Assembly (NCBI RefSeq): GCF_001625085.1
Contig: NZ_BDAW01000033.1
Span: 1-64,000 of the forward strand
Direction: 5' to 3'
From: Nocardia acidivorans NBRC 108247
Lineage (GTDB): Bacteria; Actinomycetota; Actinomycetes; Mycobacteriales; Mycobacteriaceae
Length of the DNA: 64,000 nt
Shown here one piece after another: positions 15,526 to 24,401 of the stretch. The stretch's first letter is position 1; every line of letters starts with the position of its first letter. Below the pieces are notes generated by a model. That model saw nothing but the letters and a program-made list of their open reading frames with translations. It ran no database searches and was not told where the DNA came from. The position numbers and the translations under genes are program-made.

Positions 15526-16943
15526 CCGAACGCACGGCAGTGCTGTGCCCGGACCCGGTGCGCCTCACCAATCGCTCCGATGAGCGCAAGCAGGCCGCCC
15601 GCGCCTACCTCGGCCCCGATCCCTGGTTCCCCGGGACGCGGGACCGGACCTATCGCGGGATCATCGACGCCTACCACGGCGAGACCGGGCTGCGGATGGA
15701 CGACGCCACGGCCGAGGCGTTGAATACCGCATGGCGCGAGGTGATGACCCGCACCCAGCCCGACGAGTACCGTGATGGGCGGCTGTACGACAAGAAGCAA
15801 CCCCTGGTGCTGCGAAAGCTGGCGGCGGAGCGGCTGTTTCAGCGTCTGTGCGCACCGGTGCCGGAGGTGGCCGGGGTGCTGGTCGATCCTGGCGAGGTGC
15901 TGGTGTGCCCGTACTCCAGCACGGTGCTGTTGGAGGAGGCAATCGCCACCATCGCGCGGCCCGGCGGGGTGCTGGTGTGCCCGGAGGGGTACTACAAGAG
16001 CGCCAGCGTGCATATCGCCAAGTACGGGCTGCGCATGGTCTCCAGCGGGGCGACGGCGGATCGGGACTTCAAGATCGATCCGACCGAATTGGCCCGGACG
16101 CTGGAACACCATGCCGCACAGGGGAATCTGTGCGGGGTCATGCTGACGCTGCCCGGCAATCCGGTGGTCGCGGAATACACCGTGGCCGAGCTGACCGAGA
16201 TCGGCCGGGTACTGGTGGCGGCCGCGGTCCCGGTCATCTGCGATATGTCCTTCGATCTGCTCGTCGACGATCACCTACCGATCGCCGCGCTCACCGTGCC
16301 CACCCCGGACGGGCCGGTGCGGCTCTACGACCGGGTGCTGAGCATTACTGGAAACTCCAAGGCGTACAACGCCTTCGGCCCGAACAAGATCGGTGCGGCC
16401 TGCACCGGGAATACCGTGTGGCTGGAGCGGATCCGGGCGCGGCTCTGTGTCTCGTTCCAGCGCGAGACCACACACCTGGCCCGCGCCACCATCGAGCACA
16501 TCCGCGCGGAACAGTTGGCGCACAACCGAACCCTGCTCCGCGAACAGGTCGAGACCGCGTGCGCGCTGCTCGCCGGAATCAATGATCGATTCGGCACGGA
16601 GCTGCTGCGACCGCTCGGCAGCCGCCAGGGCATGTTCCTGACCGTCGAATTCGACACCGAGCTGCTGGCGAACGCCGGTGTGCGCACCAGCCCCGAGCTG
16701 GAGGACCTGCTGCTCACCATGGCCGGGATCGACAGTGTCGCCCTGGGCCGCACCGGATCCCATCGGCTCGGCGTCCGCCTCAATGTGGCCGCGCCCCGCT
16801 ATGGAGCCGGGCAGGAGGACGGCGCCGTCGAACTGCTGCACGAACTTTTCGACCGGCTGGAATGCCTGCTGCGACGACTGCGCGGCGGGATGACCTACGG
16901 AGATGCTTTGTCGGAGCGGCGGATTCCCGCCATCGCGTCATGA
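15522..16943 (+). CDS. PLP-dependent class I/II aminotransferase
   Basis: 473 residues from a GTG at 15522 overlapping the XRE stop (GTGA). Fold-type I PLP enzyme: PLP-phosphate/aspartate region VPVICDMSFD (D241) and Schiff-base lysine in GNSKAYNAFGPNKIG (K280). LTLPGNPVVAEYT marks the substrate loop. The catalytic lysine context differs from the usual SxSKxx of aspartate aminotransferases and recalls ACC-synthase-like or valine-pyruvate-type enzymes. The last 40 residues are basic. Its position between a regulator and a PntA/AlaDH-like dehydrogenase suggests synthesis or recycling of an amino acid or amine. Substrate not evident. Confidence 0.82.
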   Translation: MTERTAVLCPDPVRLTNRSDERKQAARAYLGPDPWFPGTRDRTYRGIIDAYHGETGLRMDDATAEALNTAWREVMTRTQPDEYRDGRLYDKKQPLVLRKLAAERLFQRLCAPVPEVAGVLVDPGEVLVCPYSSTVLLEEAIATIARPGGVLVCPEGYYKSASVHIAKYGLRMVSSGATADRDFKIDPTELARTLEHHAAQGNLCGVMLTLPGNPVVAEYTVAELTEIGRVLVAAAVPVICDMSFDLLVDDHLPIAALTVPTPDGPVRLYDRVLSITGNSKAYNAFGPNKIGAACTGNTVWLERIRARLCVSFQRETTHLARATIEHIRAEQLAHNRTLLREQVETACALLAGINDRFGTELLRPLGSRQGMFLTVEFDTELLANAGVRTSPELEDLLLTMAGIDSVALGRTGSHRLGVRLNVAAPRYGAGQEDGAVELLHELFDRLECLLRRLRGGMTYGDALSERRIPAIAS

Positions 16944-17929
16944 TCGTCGGCGTGCCGCGGGAAACGGCCGCCCGGGAGCGGCGGGTGGCACTGACCCCGG
17001 CCGATGTCGCGCGGCTGCGGGCCCGCGATGTCCGGGTGCGCGTCCAACAGGGAGCGGGCTGGCGGGCCGATTTCACCGACCGCGCCTATGCCGAGGCCGG
17101 AGCCACGCTTGTGGCGCACCGTGCGCAGGTATTCGCCGACGCGGACGTCATAGCCTGGGTGAAGCCGCCGGCCTATGACCTGGACACCGTACCGTTGCAC
17201 GCGGGCCAGTCCCTGCTCGGCTTCCAGGATCCGGTGCAGCGCGCGGCGCGCATCCGCTCGCTCGAGGCGCGCGGTGTGCACTCGGTGTCCTTCGAGCGGA
17301 TCTCCGCCGAACCCGGTGCCGCGCAGCTGGATCCGCTCTCGGCCATGAGCATGATCGCGGGCGATGTCGCCTACCGCGCCGGCCGGGCGCTGCTGCCCGA
17401 GCGCGTTCGGGTGCGCCCGGTCCGCTCGCTCGTGATCGGGTGCGGCCGAGCCGGACTGGCCGCCATCGGCGCCGCGGTGCGCTGCGGTGACGATCGGCCC
17501 ACCGCGATCGGCATCCGCGCCGCACAGCGGGAATCCGCGATCGCAGGTGGCGCAGCGCATTTCCTCATATCGCCGACCCCCGGCGCGATCGTCGACCTCA
17601 TTACCGCCACCGATCCGGAGCTCATCGTCTGCGCGGCGGGGCATCGCGGCGACCAGGCCCCGATCCTGCTCGACCACTCGGCCCTGAACTCGCTCACGGC
17701 CGGTGCCGTGGTGGTCGATCTCACCGCCAAGGCGGGCGGCAATTGCGTTGCCACCGTGGCCAACTCGACGGTGCGGCTGCCAACCGGGATCACCGTCGCG
17801 CATCGCTCCAACTATCCGGCCGATCGCCCGCATGCCGCCAGTCGCGCCTACGGTGCGGCCACCGCGGCCGAGATCCTGCGTCTCGCGGCGGATTTCAACC
17901 GGCCGCAGTCGACTGCTCCACTCCCGTGA
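16940..17929 (+). CDS. NAD(P) transhydrogenase alpha/alanine-dehydrogenase-like protein
   Basis: 329 residues from the ATG at 16940, overlapping the aminotransferase stop. The N-terminus VGVPRETAARERRVALTPAD and VIAWVKPP are hallmarks of the AlaDH/PntA N-terminal domain. Residues around LDPLSAMSMIAGDVAYRAG match transhydrogenase alpha subunits more closely than alanine dehydrogenase. The AlaDH catalytic histidine region (FLHLAAS in the mycobacterial enzyme) is here GFQDPVQR, so the histidine is absent. The Rossmann motif is VIGCGRAGL. There is no PntB-like membrane partner nearby. It is therefore a soluble orphan of the family, probably a dehydrogenase with a non-alanine substrate paired with the aminotransferase. 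Confidence 0.75.
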   Translation: MIVGVPRETAARERRVALTPADVARLRARDVRVRVQQGAGWRADFTDRAYAEAGATLVAHRAQVFADADVIAWVKPPAYDLDTVPLHAGQSLLGFQDPVQRAARIRSLEARGVHSVSFERISAEPGAAQLDPLSAMSMIAGDVAYRAGRALLPERVRVRPVRSLVIGCGRAGLAAIGAAVRCGDDRPTAIGIRAAQRESAIAGGAAHFLISPTPGAIVDLITATDPELIVCAAGHRGDQAPILLDHSALNSLTAGAVVVDLTAKAGGNCVATVANSTVRLPTGITVAHRSNYPADRPHAASRAYGAATAAEILRLAADFNRPQSTAPLP

Positions 17930-17966
17930 GGAATCGGTCTTACCGGCCGCTTGCGTGCCCGGGCGC

Positions 17967-20240
17967 TCAGCTTGCGTCGCCGGATATCGCGGGCGGGTCG
18001 AAGGTCAAGACCTCGTGCAGCGGGCGGCGCAGCGCGCGGGCCGAGGGTGGGGCGGCGTGGGCGAGGCGGAAGAGCAGGACCTCGGCGCGATTGGCGGGGG
18101 CCTCGAAAAGGGCGCGGTAGCGCTTACGCAGCGTCCGGAGCTGATCGCGTTCCTCGTCGGCGAGGCCGAGGCCGCCACCGCGTTCCAGGCGGGCGAAGAG
18201 CAGGGGCAGGGCCGTCATGGGTTGCAGGGCTATGCCCTCGCGGGTCGCGGTGAGCCAGAGGCGCTGCATGATTCGGCCGCCGTGCAAATAGCTTTCGCGG
18301 GACTGGCGCGGCACGGTCAGCAGGCCGACGGCCGAGGCCGCGGCCACCGCGCCGCGGGACAGATCCTCCAGGGCGCGGCCGCCGCCGATCTCGCGCAGGC
18401 AGCGCATGACGGACCAGTCGCGCATGAGGGCCAGGGCGGTGCGTTCGGCGGCGGTCAGCTCGGCGGTGGCCAGGTCCAGGCCGTGCCGGTGGGCGCGGAC
18501 CTCCTCGGCGGTCCAGCGGTAACCGCGCATGGTCTCGTGATGCATAGCCTCGTTCAGCAGGGTGAGGCGATCGGCCGCGCCTATCAACGCGCCGATTTCA
18601 TCGAGTTCCTTTGCGGTATCCAGCAATTGCAGTCTGCCGCCCGCTTTCGCGGCCATCCGGGTGAGCTGTTCGGCAATGGCGGGCTCGAGTTCGCGGCGTT
18701 CCTGGCGCACCCGATTGGTGACCCGGGAGGTGAGGTGGGTGGCCAACCGGTCGGAGCTGGATGAGCCCGCGGCAGGACGCAATTCGACCGTGGCGATCAG
18801 GGCGTCGTCGGCGGGATCTGGCCAGGGCCGGATATCGGCCCGCACGCCGAGCTGTGCGGCGGCGAGATCCACGTTCTCGAGCAGGGCCCCGAAACCCACC
18901 CAGGTCGCACAGTTCTCGAAATCCAGCGCCGGGAGATCGCGGGCGGGGTTGTGGCGGCACTCCAGGCGGGCATGGTCGCGCCGCCAGCGCAGTGCCCACG
19001 GCTGCGCATTGTGGGCGGAGGGGGCGAGGGTGCCCATGGCGGCTATCCAGCGCACCGCCTCCTCCGAGAGCGTGTCGCGGTCGGGGAGATACACGCGCGT
19101 GCCGGGATGCGGCGGCAGTGCGGGGATAGCGCGGGCCTCCGGGGCGATGGTGAATGGCGTTGCGGCGGTTGCGGGTTCACCGATACGGCGGTGCTCCGCG
19201 GTCACCAGCTCACCCGGATCGACGTGGTAGCGGCCGGACGGGACCGATTCGCCGAGCAGCAGTCGGCGGGCGGTGTCGGTGATTATCGCACCGCCGAGGG
19301 CCACGGCCGAGGCCAATTGCGGCCAGCCGCCGATGGTTCGGCCCACCTCCGGGAGCGAGGCGGCGGCGCGCACGCTGGGTTCGCCGAGAATCGCCATGAT
19401 GTGCGGCATCTTGTCCTGTGCGGACAGTCCCCGAAGCTGTTTCGCGCGAACGGCTCCCAGTAACCCGTGCAGCAGTGGCCGATCCGGCTCCAGATCGAAG
19501 CGTTCGACATCGAGCATGCCGCGATCGCTGGTCCCCATGAGCACCGGAATACCGTGCGCGCGTGCGCGTTCCCGGAGCAGTACCTTGGTGTGCAGATCGT
19601 CGCACTCCTCCACCAGCAGATCCAGCCGACCGCCGCCGAGTAGGAAGTCGTCGACCAGTAGATCCCGGATTCCCATGCTGTGCAGTTCTATTCGCACGAA
19701 GGGATCGATCTCGAGCAGTTGCCGTGCGGTCAGCACCGTTTTGTCGACACCGAGGTCCGCTACTCGCGCCCGCAGCCGGTTCAAATCGGTGAGGCCGATC
19801 CGGTCGAAATCGGCGAGTTTGAACACCCCGCCGATGCCTTCGGTGGCGAGGGCGATCGCGGCCGCGTTGCCGACCGAGAGTCCGACCACGCCGATACGCG
19901 TTCCGGCCAGTCGCCGCTGCTCCTCGGCGGTGATCCGGTAGCGATTGCGATCGGTTCGGACCGCGCGAAAGTCCTGTTCCGGCAGCAGATGTACCAAATC
20001 CCCGGTCCATGGATACCAGACCCACACCCCGTATTCCGCCAGATCGCAATTCGGACCGGGGCCGCGCTCAATTCCGAGTTGTCGTAATTGTCCGGTAATT
20101 GTGTCGTGTACGCGAGGATTCACCGTATCCCGAAGCTCGGCGAGCGCCTCCCGGTCTTTCGCACTGGCCGCATTGAAATGAACCGGCCGCCATTCAGAAT
20201 TGTCCCCACCGTTCCGGGTCCGCATGGAAAAGGTGTACAC
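17967..20240 (-). CDS. ThiF/E1-like adenylyltransferase fused to a nitroreductase (MoeY/Rv1355c-like)
   Basis: 757 residues. Residues about 85-345 form a ThiF/MoeB-like E1 domain: Rossmann stretch RIGVVGLSVGNAAAIALA, LADFDRIGLTDLNR and DLLVEECDDLHTK. Residues about 385-725 form a nitroreductase-like flavoprotein domain (TLAPSAHNAQPWALRW; later GLLTVPRQSRESYLHGG and QRLWLTATREGIALQPM). M. tuberculosis MoeY (Rv1355c) has the same order. The partner Cys motifs of classical E1 enzymes are not obvious. The name MoeY implies molybdopterin synthesis, but the true reaction is unknown; adenylation of a carboxyl followed by flavin redox chemistry is possible. The start is a GTG at 20240 or an ATG at 20225. 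It faces the aminotransferase operon with a 37-nt gap. Confidence 0.8.
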   Translation of the reverse strand: MYTFSMRTRNGGDNSEWRPVHFNAASAKDREALAELRDTVNPRVHDTITGQLRQLGIERGPGPNCDLAEYGVWVWYPWTGDLVHLLPEQDFRAVRTDRNRYRITAEEQRRLAGTRIGVVGLSVGNAAAIALATEGIGGVFKLADFDRIGLTDLNRLRARVADLGVDKTVLTARQLLEIDPFVRIELHSMGIRDLLVDDFLLGGGRLDLLVEECDDLHTKVLLRERARAHGIPVLMGTSDRGMLDVERFDLEPDRPLLHGLLGAVRAKQLRGLSAQDKMPHIMAILGEPSVRAAASLPEVGRTIGGWPQLASAVALGGAIITDTARRLLLGESVPSGRYHVDPGELVTAEHRRIGEPATAATPFTIAPEARAIPALPPHPGTRVYLPDRDTLSEEAVRWIAAMGTLAPSAHNAQPWALRWRRDHARLECRHNPARDLPALDFENCATWVGFGALLENVDLAAAQLGVRADIRPWPDPADDALIATVELRPAAGSSSSDRLATHLTSRVTNRVRQERRELEPAIAEQLTRMAAKAGGRLQLLDTAKELDEIGALIGAADRLTLLNEAMHHETMRGYRWTAEEVRAHRHGLDLATAELTAAERTALALMRDWSVMRCLREIGGGRALEDLSRGAVAAASAVGLLTVPRQSRESYLHGGRIMQRLWLTATREGIALQPMTALPLLFARLERGGGLGLADEERDQLRTLRKRYRALFEAPANRAEVLLFRLAHAAPPSARALRRPLHEVLTFDPPAISGDAS

Positions 20241-20533
20241 CCCGGACCGGCGATCATGGCGGGGATTGGCGCAGGATCAGGGTGAATCGAACCGGAAACC
20301 ATGTCAGTTCCTGTGCCGGTGGATATTTCACAGCGCCCGGGGCGCGCCCACACTGGGAATATGACCGGTGTGCCCGCCCCCCGAGACGCTGGAAGCGGCT
20401 CCGCACGGCGCGGGTGATCGGGGCCGTGCGCGCCGGGCGGTTGCGGCTGGGCTGCCATCTCTACAACACCGAGGCCGATATCGACCGGCGCTGAATGTGC
20501 TGACCGGACACTGATTCACGAGCGCCGCAAGCC

Positions 20534-21232
20534 TCAGATGGGCTGGAAGCCCGAGCCGATGTCATCGGTCGCGTCCACGGCCGCCCGCACCGCGTCGAAG
20601 GAGACCGCGACCACCGGCGAGTGCAGCGGATTCATCGGACTCGTACAGCTGAATCGCAGTCCCACCGTGTCATTGATGAGCGGCCTGGAGACCAGCCCGA
20701 CCAGTTGGTCGCCGATGGTCAGCGGCCCACCCGAATCGCCGTAACCCGAACACGCCTGATCGAGGAAGCCGCCCGGTCCCGCCGACCACACCGTGCCGCA
20801 GGCGAATCCGCTGGTGCGACCGTTCTGGCAGGCCACATCCCAGGCCGCGGGCAGTTCGCCGACGCCGGTGATGGTGGTCGCGCCGACCGTGCGCAGCGGG
20901 GTCACCGCGGTCGGATCGAATTCGATGACGGCGTAATCCAATTCGGCATCGGAGGTGCGCACCACGCCGATCACCCCGGCGTCCGGGAAACGCTCACCGT
21001 GCACCGGGGTGCCGGCCTCCCCGCAGTGTCCGGCGGTGAAGCCGACCAGTCGCCCGGCGGCATCGTGGCCGATGGTGGTGAGACTGCATTTGGTGGAGCT
21101 ACCCAATACGATCCCGGATCCGCCGCCGAGCGCCGCCCGGGTGTCACCCGGCTCCGCCTGCGCCTGCGCGGCGGGCAGACTCAGCGTGGCCACGACTACG
21201 GCGGGCGCGACCCACCGGCGAAATCCGAGCAT
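20534..21232 (-). CDS. Secreted chymotrypsin-like (S1 family) serine protease
   Basis: 232 residues with a signal peptide (1-26, VAPAVVVATLSLPAAQAQA). Catalytic triad visible: H69 in TAGHC, D99 in ELDYAVIE, S167 in GYGDSGGP. Disulfide cysteines flank the His (C49/C70), the middle (C135/C145) and the serine loop (C161 with a late Cys). The propeptide is very short, so it is unlike alpha-lytic-protease-type zymogens. It resembles the compact S1 proteases of Nocardia and Mycobacterium that act outside the cell. Isolated gene on the minus strand, 173 bp from the carboxylesterase gene in the same direction. Confidence 0.9.
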   Translation of the reverse strand: MLGFRRWVAPAVVVATLSLPAAQAQAEPGDTRAALGGGSGIVLGSSTKCSLTTIGHDAAGRLVGFTAGHCGEAGTPVHGERFPDAGVIGVVRTSDAELDYAVIEFDPTAVTPLRTVGATTITGVGELPAAWDVACQNGRTSGFACGTVWSAGPGGFLDQACSGYGDSGGPLTIGDQLVGLVSRPLINDTVGLRFSCTSPMNPLHSPVVAVSFDAVRAAVDATDDIGSGFQPI

Positions 21233-21405
21233 AGGGAACCACCCATCCGTCCCGACACCTCCGATTCGGAGTTGCCATCAGTTTGCCGTTGTCGTACACG
21301 AACGGTGGCATACCCGGTACGCGGCCCGGTAACGCTCGCCGGTGGATATTCGTCGCGGGCGGGGGTTTCGGTTGGTGGCCGGTTATCGCGGCCGCCGATG
21401 AGCGC

Positions 21406-22950
21406 TCAGCGTAGCCACAACGCGCGCTGAGCGGCGAAGGGATCGGCCTGGACCCGCGGTGATTCGGACCAGATCATGGTCTGCCGCCGCTCGGCGGTGT
21501 AGCGCGGCCAGTCGCCGCCCGGATCGCCATGGGTGACGAAGGACACCCATGACCGGTGCACCGCATCCGCCAGCGATTGCGGCGGATTGTCACCCGCCAC
21601 CGCCGTCACGCCCTGCGCCTTCAGGCAGTCGAAGGCGAACGGCACATCCAGGCAGTGGAACGAGGTGCCCTGGAACTTCGGCGCTTTCGAGGCCCAGGTG
21701 AATTCGTAGAACCAGGTCGGCTGATCGCGCTTGGCGCGATCCTCGGCCAGCTTGTACGAGGGTGCGCGCAACAGCAAGTCGCTCTGAGCCTGGCCGAGCA
21801 ACTGCGCGGCATTGTCTGCCGGATACGCGGCGCGGAAAGCGTCGACGGCGTCGGGCGGCAGGCCCATCGCGGCGAAGGCGGCGGGCAGGGCCGCATCGGT
21901 GACCGGCTGGTCCTGGGCCATGGCATTGAATTCGTCGCGGGTGAAGCCGAGCAGCAGCGGAACATTGGTCGCCCCACCGGATTTCAACAGCTCGGCGGTA
22001 TCGAGCGGAATCGTGTCGCCGTCGGCGAAGGGCGCCAGGGCCAGCGCCGAACCGCTGTCCGGGCCGATCGCACGCAACGTGTCCTCCAGATCCTGAATCC
22101 GGTCGCCGGACAGGTCACCGAGCGCGGCGGCGGTGGCGGGCAGACCGCTGCGCTTGGTGAACAGCTCCGCGAGCGCCACGGCGGTGGCCCGGTCATTGGG
22201 CTGGGACACCGCACCGGAGGCCGAAATGCCCGCGCGGAAAAGACCTTTCGCCGCGGGCGCGGCCATGAGGGCCCAGACCGCACCGCCGCCGGCGGACTGA
22301 CCCGCGACGGTGACCCGGTCCGGATCGCCGCCGAAGGCCGCGATATTGTCGCGCACCCATTCGAGCGCCGCGATCCAGTCCAGCACCCCGCGATTGTCCG
22401 GTGCGCCGTCGAGGTGCAGGAAGCCCTCGATGCCGAGCCGGTAGCCGATCGACACCACGATCACACCGTCGCGATTGAAGGCCGCGCCGTCATACCAGGG
22501 GCTGGCCGCACTGCCCGCTACGAAGCCGCCGCCGTGAATCCACACCAGTACGGGCAGTTTCGCGTTCTCACCGGTATCGGGGCTGAAGACGTTCAGGTTC
22601 AGCACGCCGTCGCCCGGAATGCTGGGCTCCGGTATCGCGGTCACCTCGGAGAGCTGTTTGCGCTGCGCCGTCGGCCCGTACCGGGTGCAGTCGAGCGTTT
22701 CGCGCCACGGCGTCGGCGGTACGGGGGCCGCGAATCGCAGCCGGCCGACCGGGGGCTGGGCGTAGGGGATGCCGAGGTACGCCGTCCCGGTATCCCGCCG
22801 GACGCCTCGCACCGGACCGTAGGCGGTGGTGACGGTCTCTGCCGAGGTGGCGCTCCCCTTCCCGGGTCCGCCGGTGGAACAGGCCGTACCCAACGCCAGT
22901 ACGCCCGCTCCGAGCAGTAGGGTGCGGCGGCCGATATGCGGTACTGGCAT
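21406..22950 (-). CDS. Type-B carboxylesterase, exported lipoprotein
   Basis: 514 residues from the ATG at 22950 (AGAGG upstream; an in-frame TTG at 22980 is less likely). The N-terminus has a twin-arginine start (GRRTLLLGAGVLAL) and lipobox LGTAC, so C24 is probably lipidated after Tat export. Carboxylesterase/para-nitrobenzyl-esterase family: YGPVRGVRRDTGTAYLGIPY, oxyanion hole HGGGF, nucleophile GQSAGGG (Gln replacing the usual Glu), and EFTWASKAPKFQGTSFHCLD near the catalytic histidine. It hydrolyses carboxylic esters at the cell surface. It is divergent from the ROK regulator, with a palindrome at 22977 between them, so that regulator may control it. Confidence 0.88.
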   Translation of the reverse strand: MPVPHIGRRTLLLGAGVLALGTACSTGGPGKGSATSAETVTTAYGPVRGVRRDTGTAYLGIPYAQPPVGRLRFAAPVPPTPWRETLDCTRYGPTAQRKQLSEVTAIPEPSIPGDGVLNLNVFSPDTGENAKLPVLVWIHGGGFVAGSAASPWYDGAAFNRDGVIVVSIGYRLGIEGFLHLDGAPDNRGVLDWIAALEWVRDNIAAFGGDPDRVTVAGQSAGGGAVWALMAAPAAKGLFRAGISASGAVSQPNDRATAVALAELFTKRSGLPATAAALGDLSGDRIQDLEDTLRAIGPDSGSALALAPFADGDTIPLDTAELLKSGGATNVPLLLGFTRDEFNAMAQDQPVTDAALPAAFAAMGLPPDAVDAFRAAYPADNAAQLLGQAQSDLLLRAPSYKLAEDRAKRDQPTWFYEFTWASKAPKFQGTSFHCLDVPFAFDCLKAQGVTAVAGDNPPQSLADAVHRSWVSFVTHGDPGGDWPRYTAERRQTMIWSESPRVQADPFAAQRALWLR

Positions 22951-22976
22951 GCGAAACCTCTGCTCCAATATATAAG

Positions 22977-22987
22977 TCAACTGTTGA
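22977..22987. promoter_or_regulatory. TCAACTGTTGA palindrome, candidate ROK operator
   Basis: A perfect palindrome (arms TCAAC/GTTGA, one central base) in the 67-nt gap between the divergent carboxylesterase and ROK genes. It is AT-rich and next to TATATA (22969-22974), which could be the -10 of the esterase promoter. ROK repressors often bind short palindromes in such divergent gaps. The assignment rests on position only. Confidence 0.5.
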
Positions 22988-23017
22988 AATAATTCAGGGC
23001 CAGCATAATGTCGAGCT

Positions 23018-24334
23018 GTGGATCATGCACACGTGGGCAGCCCCCAGGACTCCGCCGCCGTGCGCCGTCGCAATCTCGGCCTGGTGCTCCGGCATATCGC
23101 CGCGGCCGGGCCGTGCGCGCGCACGGAGATCGCGGCGGCCACGGGGCTGGCGCACGGGTCGGTGACCGCGCTCGTCGGCGATCTGGTCGAGCGGGGGCTG
23201 GTGCGCGAGGACGATGCGGTGCGCGGCGGCGGGCGCGGCCGGCCGGGCCGGCCACTGCGCTTGGCTCCGCGGCGGGCGCTGTCGGTGGCCGTGCAGATCA
23301 CCTCCGAGCAGTTGCGCGTGGTGGTGGCCGATCTCGCGGGCGAGATCGTATGGCGTGAATCGGCCGCGCACCACGCCGTGCCCGGCCGGCCCGAGAGTAT
23401 GGCCGATGCCGTGGCGGCCGCCGTCCGGCGGGCCGAAAATGCCTCCGAGTCAATGGCTTCGCCGGGCCGGCCCGCCGGGGTTCCGACCGCGCTGGCCGGT
23501 CCGGCGGCGAACTCCGTACTGGTGCGAATCGTCATCGCCATGGCCGGGCCGGTGCGCGATGACGCCGCGCAGACGGTCATGGCGGCGGCGGACTTCGGAT
23601 GGTTGGGGCCGGTTCGGCTGGGGGAGTTGGTCGGGGAGCGGCTGCCCGGGGTGGATTGTCCGATCGATGTGGTGAACGACGGGAATGCCGCCGCGTTCGC
23701 CGAGTATCACGCGCGGGAGCGAAGGCGCGGACTGGTGCTGATCGAGGCCGGGACCGGCATCGGCGGTGGGGTGGTGTTGCACGGGCGAATTCAGGTCGGC
23801 AGCCACGGGATCGCGGGGGAGCCCGGGCATATGCCGGTGGCCCTCGACGGTCCGCTGTGCCTGTGCGGTGCGCGCGGATGCCTGGTGCTCTATGCCGGAC
23901 CGGAGGCTGTACTGGGTGCGGCGGGGTTCGGGGAAGTGCTCGCTCGCGAGGGGCTCGAGGCCGCGTCGGGGCGACTGGTCGAGGCGCTCACCGCCGGTGA
24001 CGCGCGGGCGCTGGCCGCCGTCGCGACGGCGGCGCGGGCGCTGGGCGCGGTGATCACCGCCATCACCGCGCTGCTGGATGTGGACGAGATCGTGCTGGGC
24101 GGACTGCTCGCGCAGTGGTTTCCCTGGTTGTCGCCGACCATCGAAGCTCGCCTGGCGGGGCGGCGGGCACTGGCCAGGGGGCTGGATATCGGGATCGCGC
24201 CGGGGGTGCTCGGCGCCGAGGCCATGCTGGTCGGCGCGATCGAATTCGCCAGGCGCACAGTGCTTTCCGATCCGGCCACGGTACCGCAGCTGGCGGTCGG
24301 CGGACGGCGCGCGAACACGCCTGCGGGCGCTTGA
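23018..24334 (+). CDS. ROK-family transcriptional regulator
   Basis: 438 residues from a GTG at 23018. Residues 12-75 form a MarR-like winged helix (RRNLGLVLRHIAAAGPCART, GLAHGSVTALVGDLVERGLV). From residue 90 the sugar-kinase-like ROK fold follows: VVNDGNAAAFAE, GTGIGGGVV and the zinc motif GHMPVALDGPLCLCGARGC. The ATP-binding DxGxT motif at the start of the fold is degenerate, as expected for a regulator and not a kinase. Ligand is probably a sugar or sugar phosphate. It is divergent from the carboxylesterase gene and likely regulates it or itself through the palindrome at 22977. Confidence 0.9.
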   Translation: MDHAHVGSPQDSAAVRRRNLGLVLRHIAAAGPCARTEIAAATGLAHGSVTALVGDLVERGLVREDDAVRGGGRGRPGRPLRLAPRRALSVAVQITSEQLRVVVADLAGEIVWRESAAHHAVPGRPESMADAVAAAVRRAENASESMASPGRPAGVPTALAGPAANSVLVRIVIAMAGPVRDDAAQTVMAAADFGWLGPVRLGELVGERLPGVDCPIDVVNDGNAAAFAEYHARERRRGLVLIEAGTGIGGGVVLHGRIQVGSHGIAGEPGHMPVALDGPLCLCGARGCLVLYAGPEAVLGAAGFGEVLAREGLEAASGRLVEALTAGDARALAAVATAARALGAVITAITALLDVDEIVLGGLLAQWFPWLSPTIEARLAGRRALARGLDIGIAPGVLGAEAMLVGAIEFARRTVLSDPATVPQLAVGGRRANTPAGA

Positions 24335-24401
24335 CGTCGCGGTTCAGTAAAGATCGCCGTAGATTCGCTGATCTCACTACGCGGGGTGGTTCTATAGCGT
24401 A

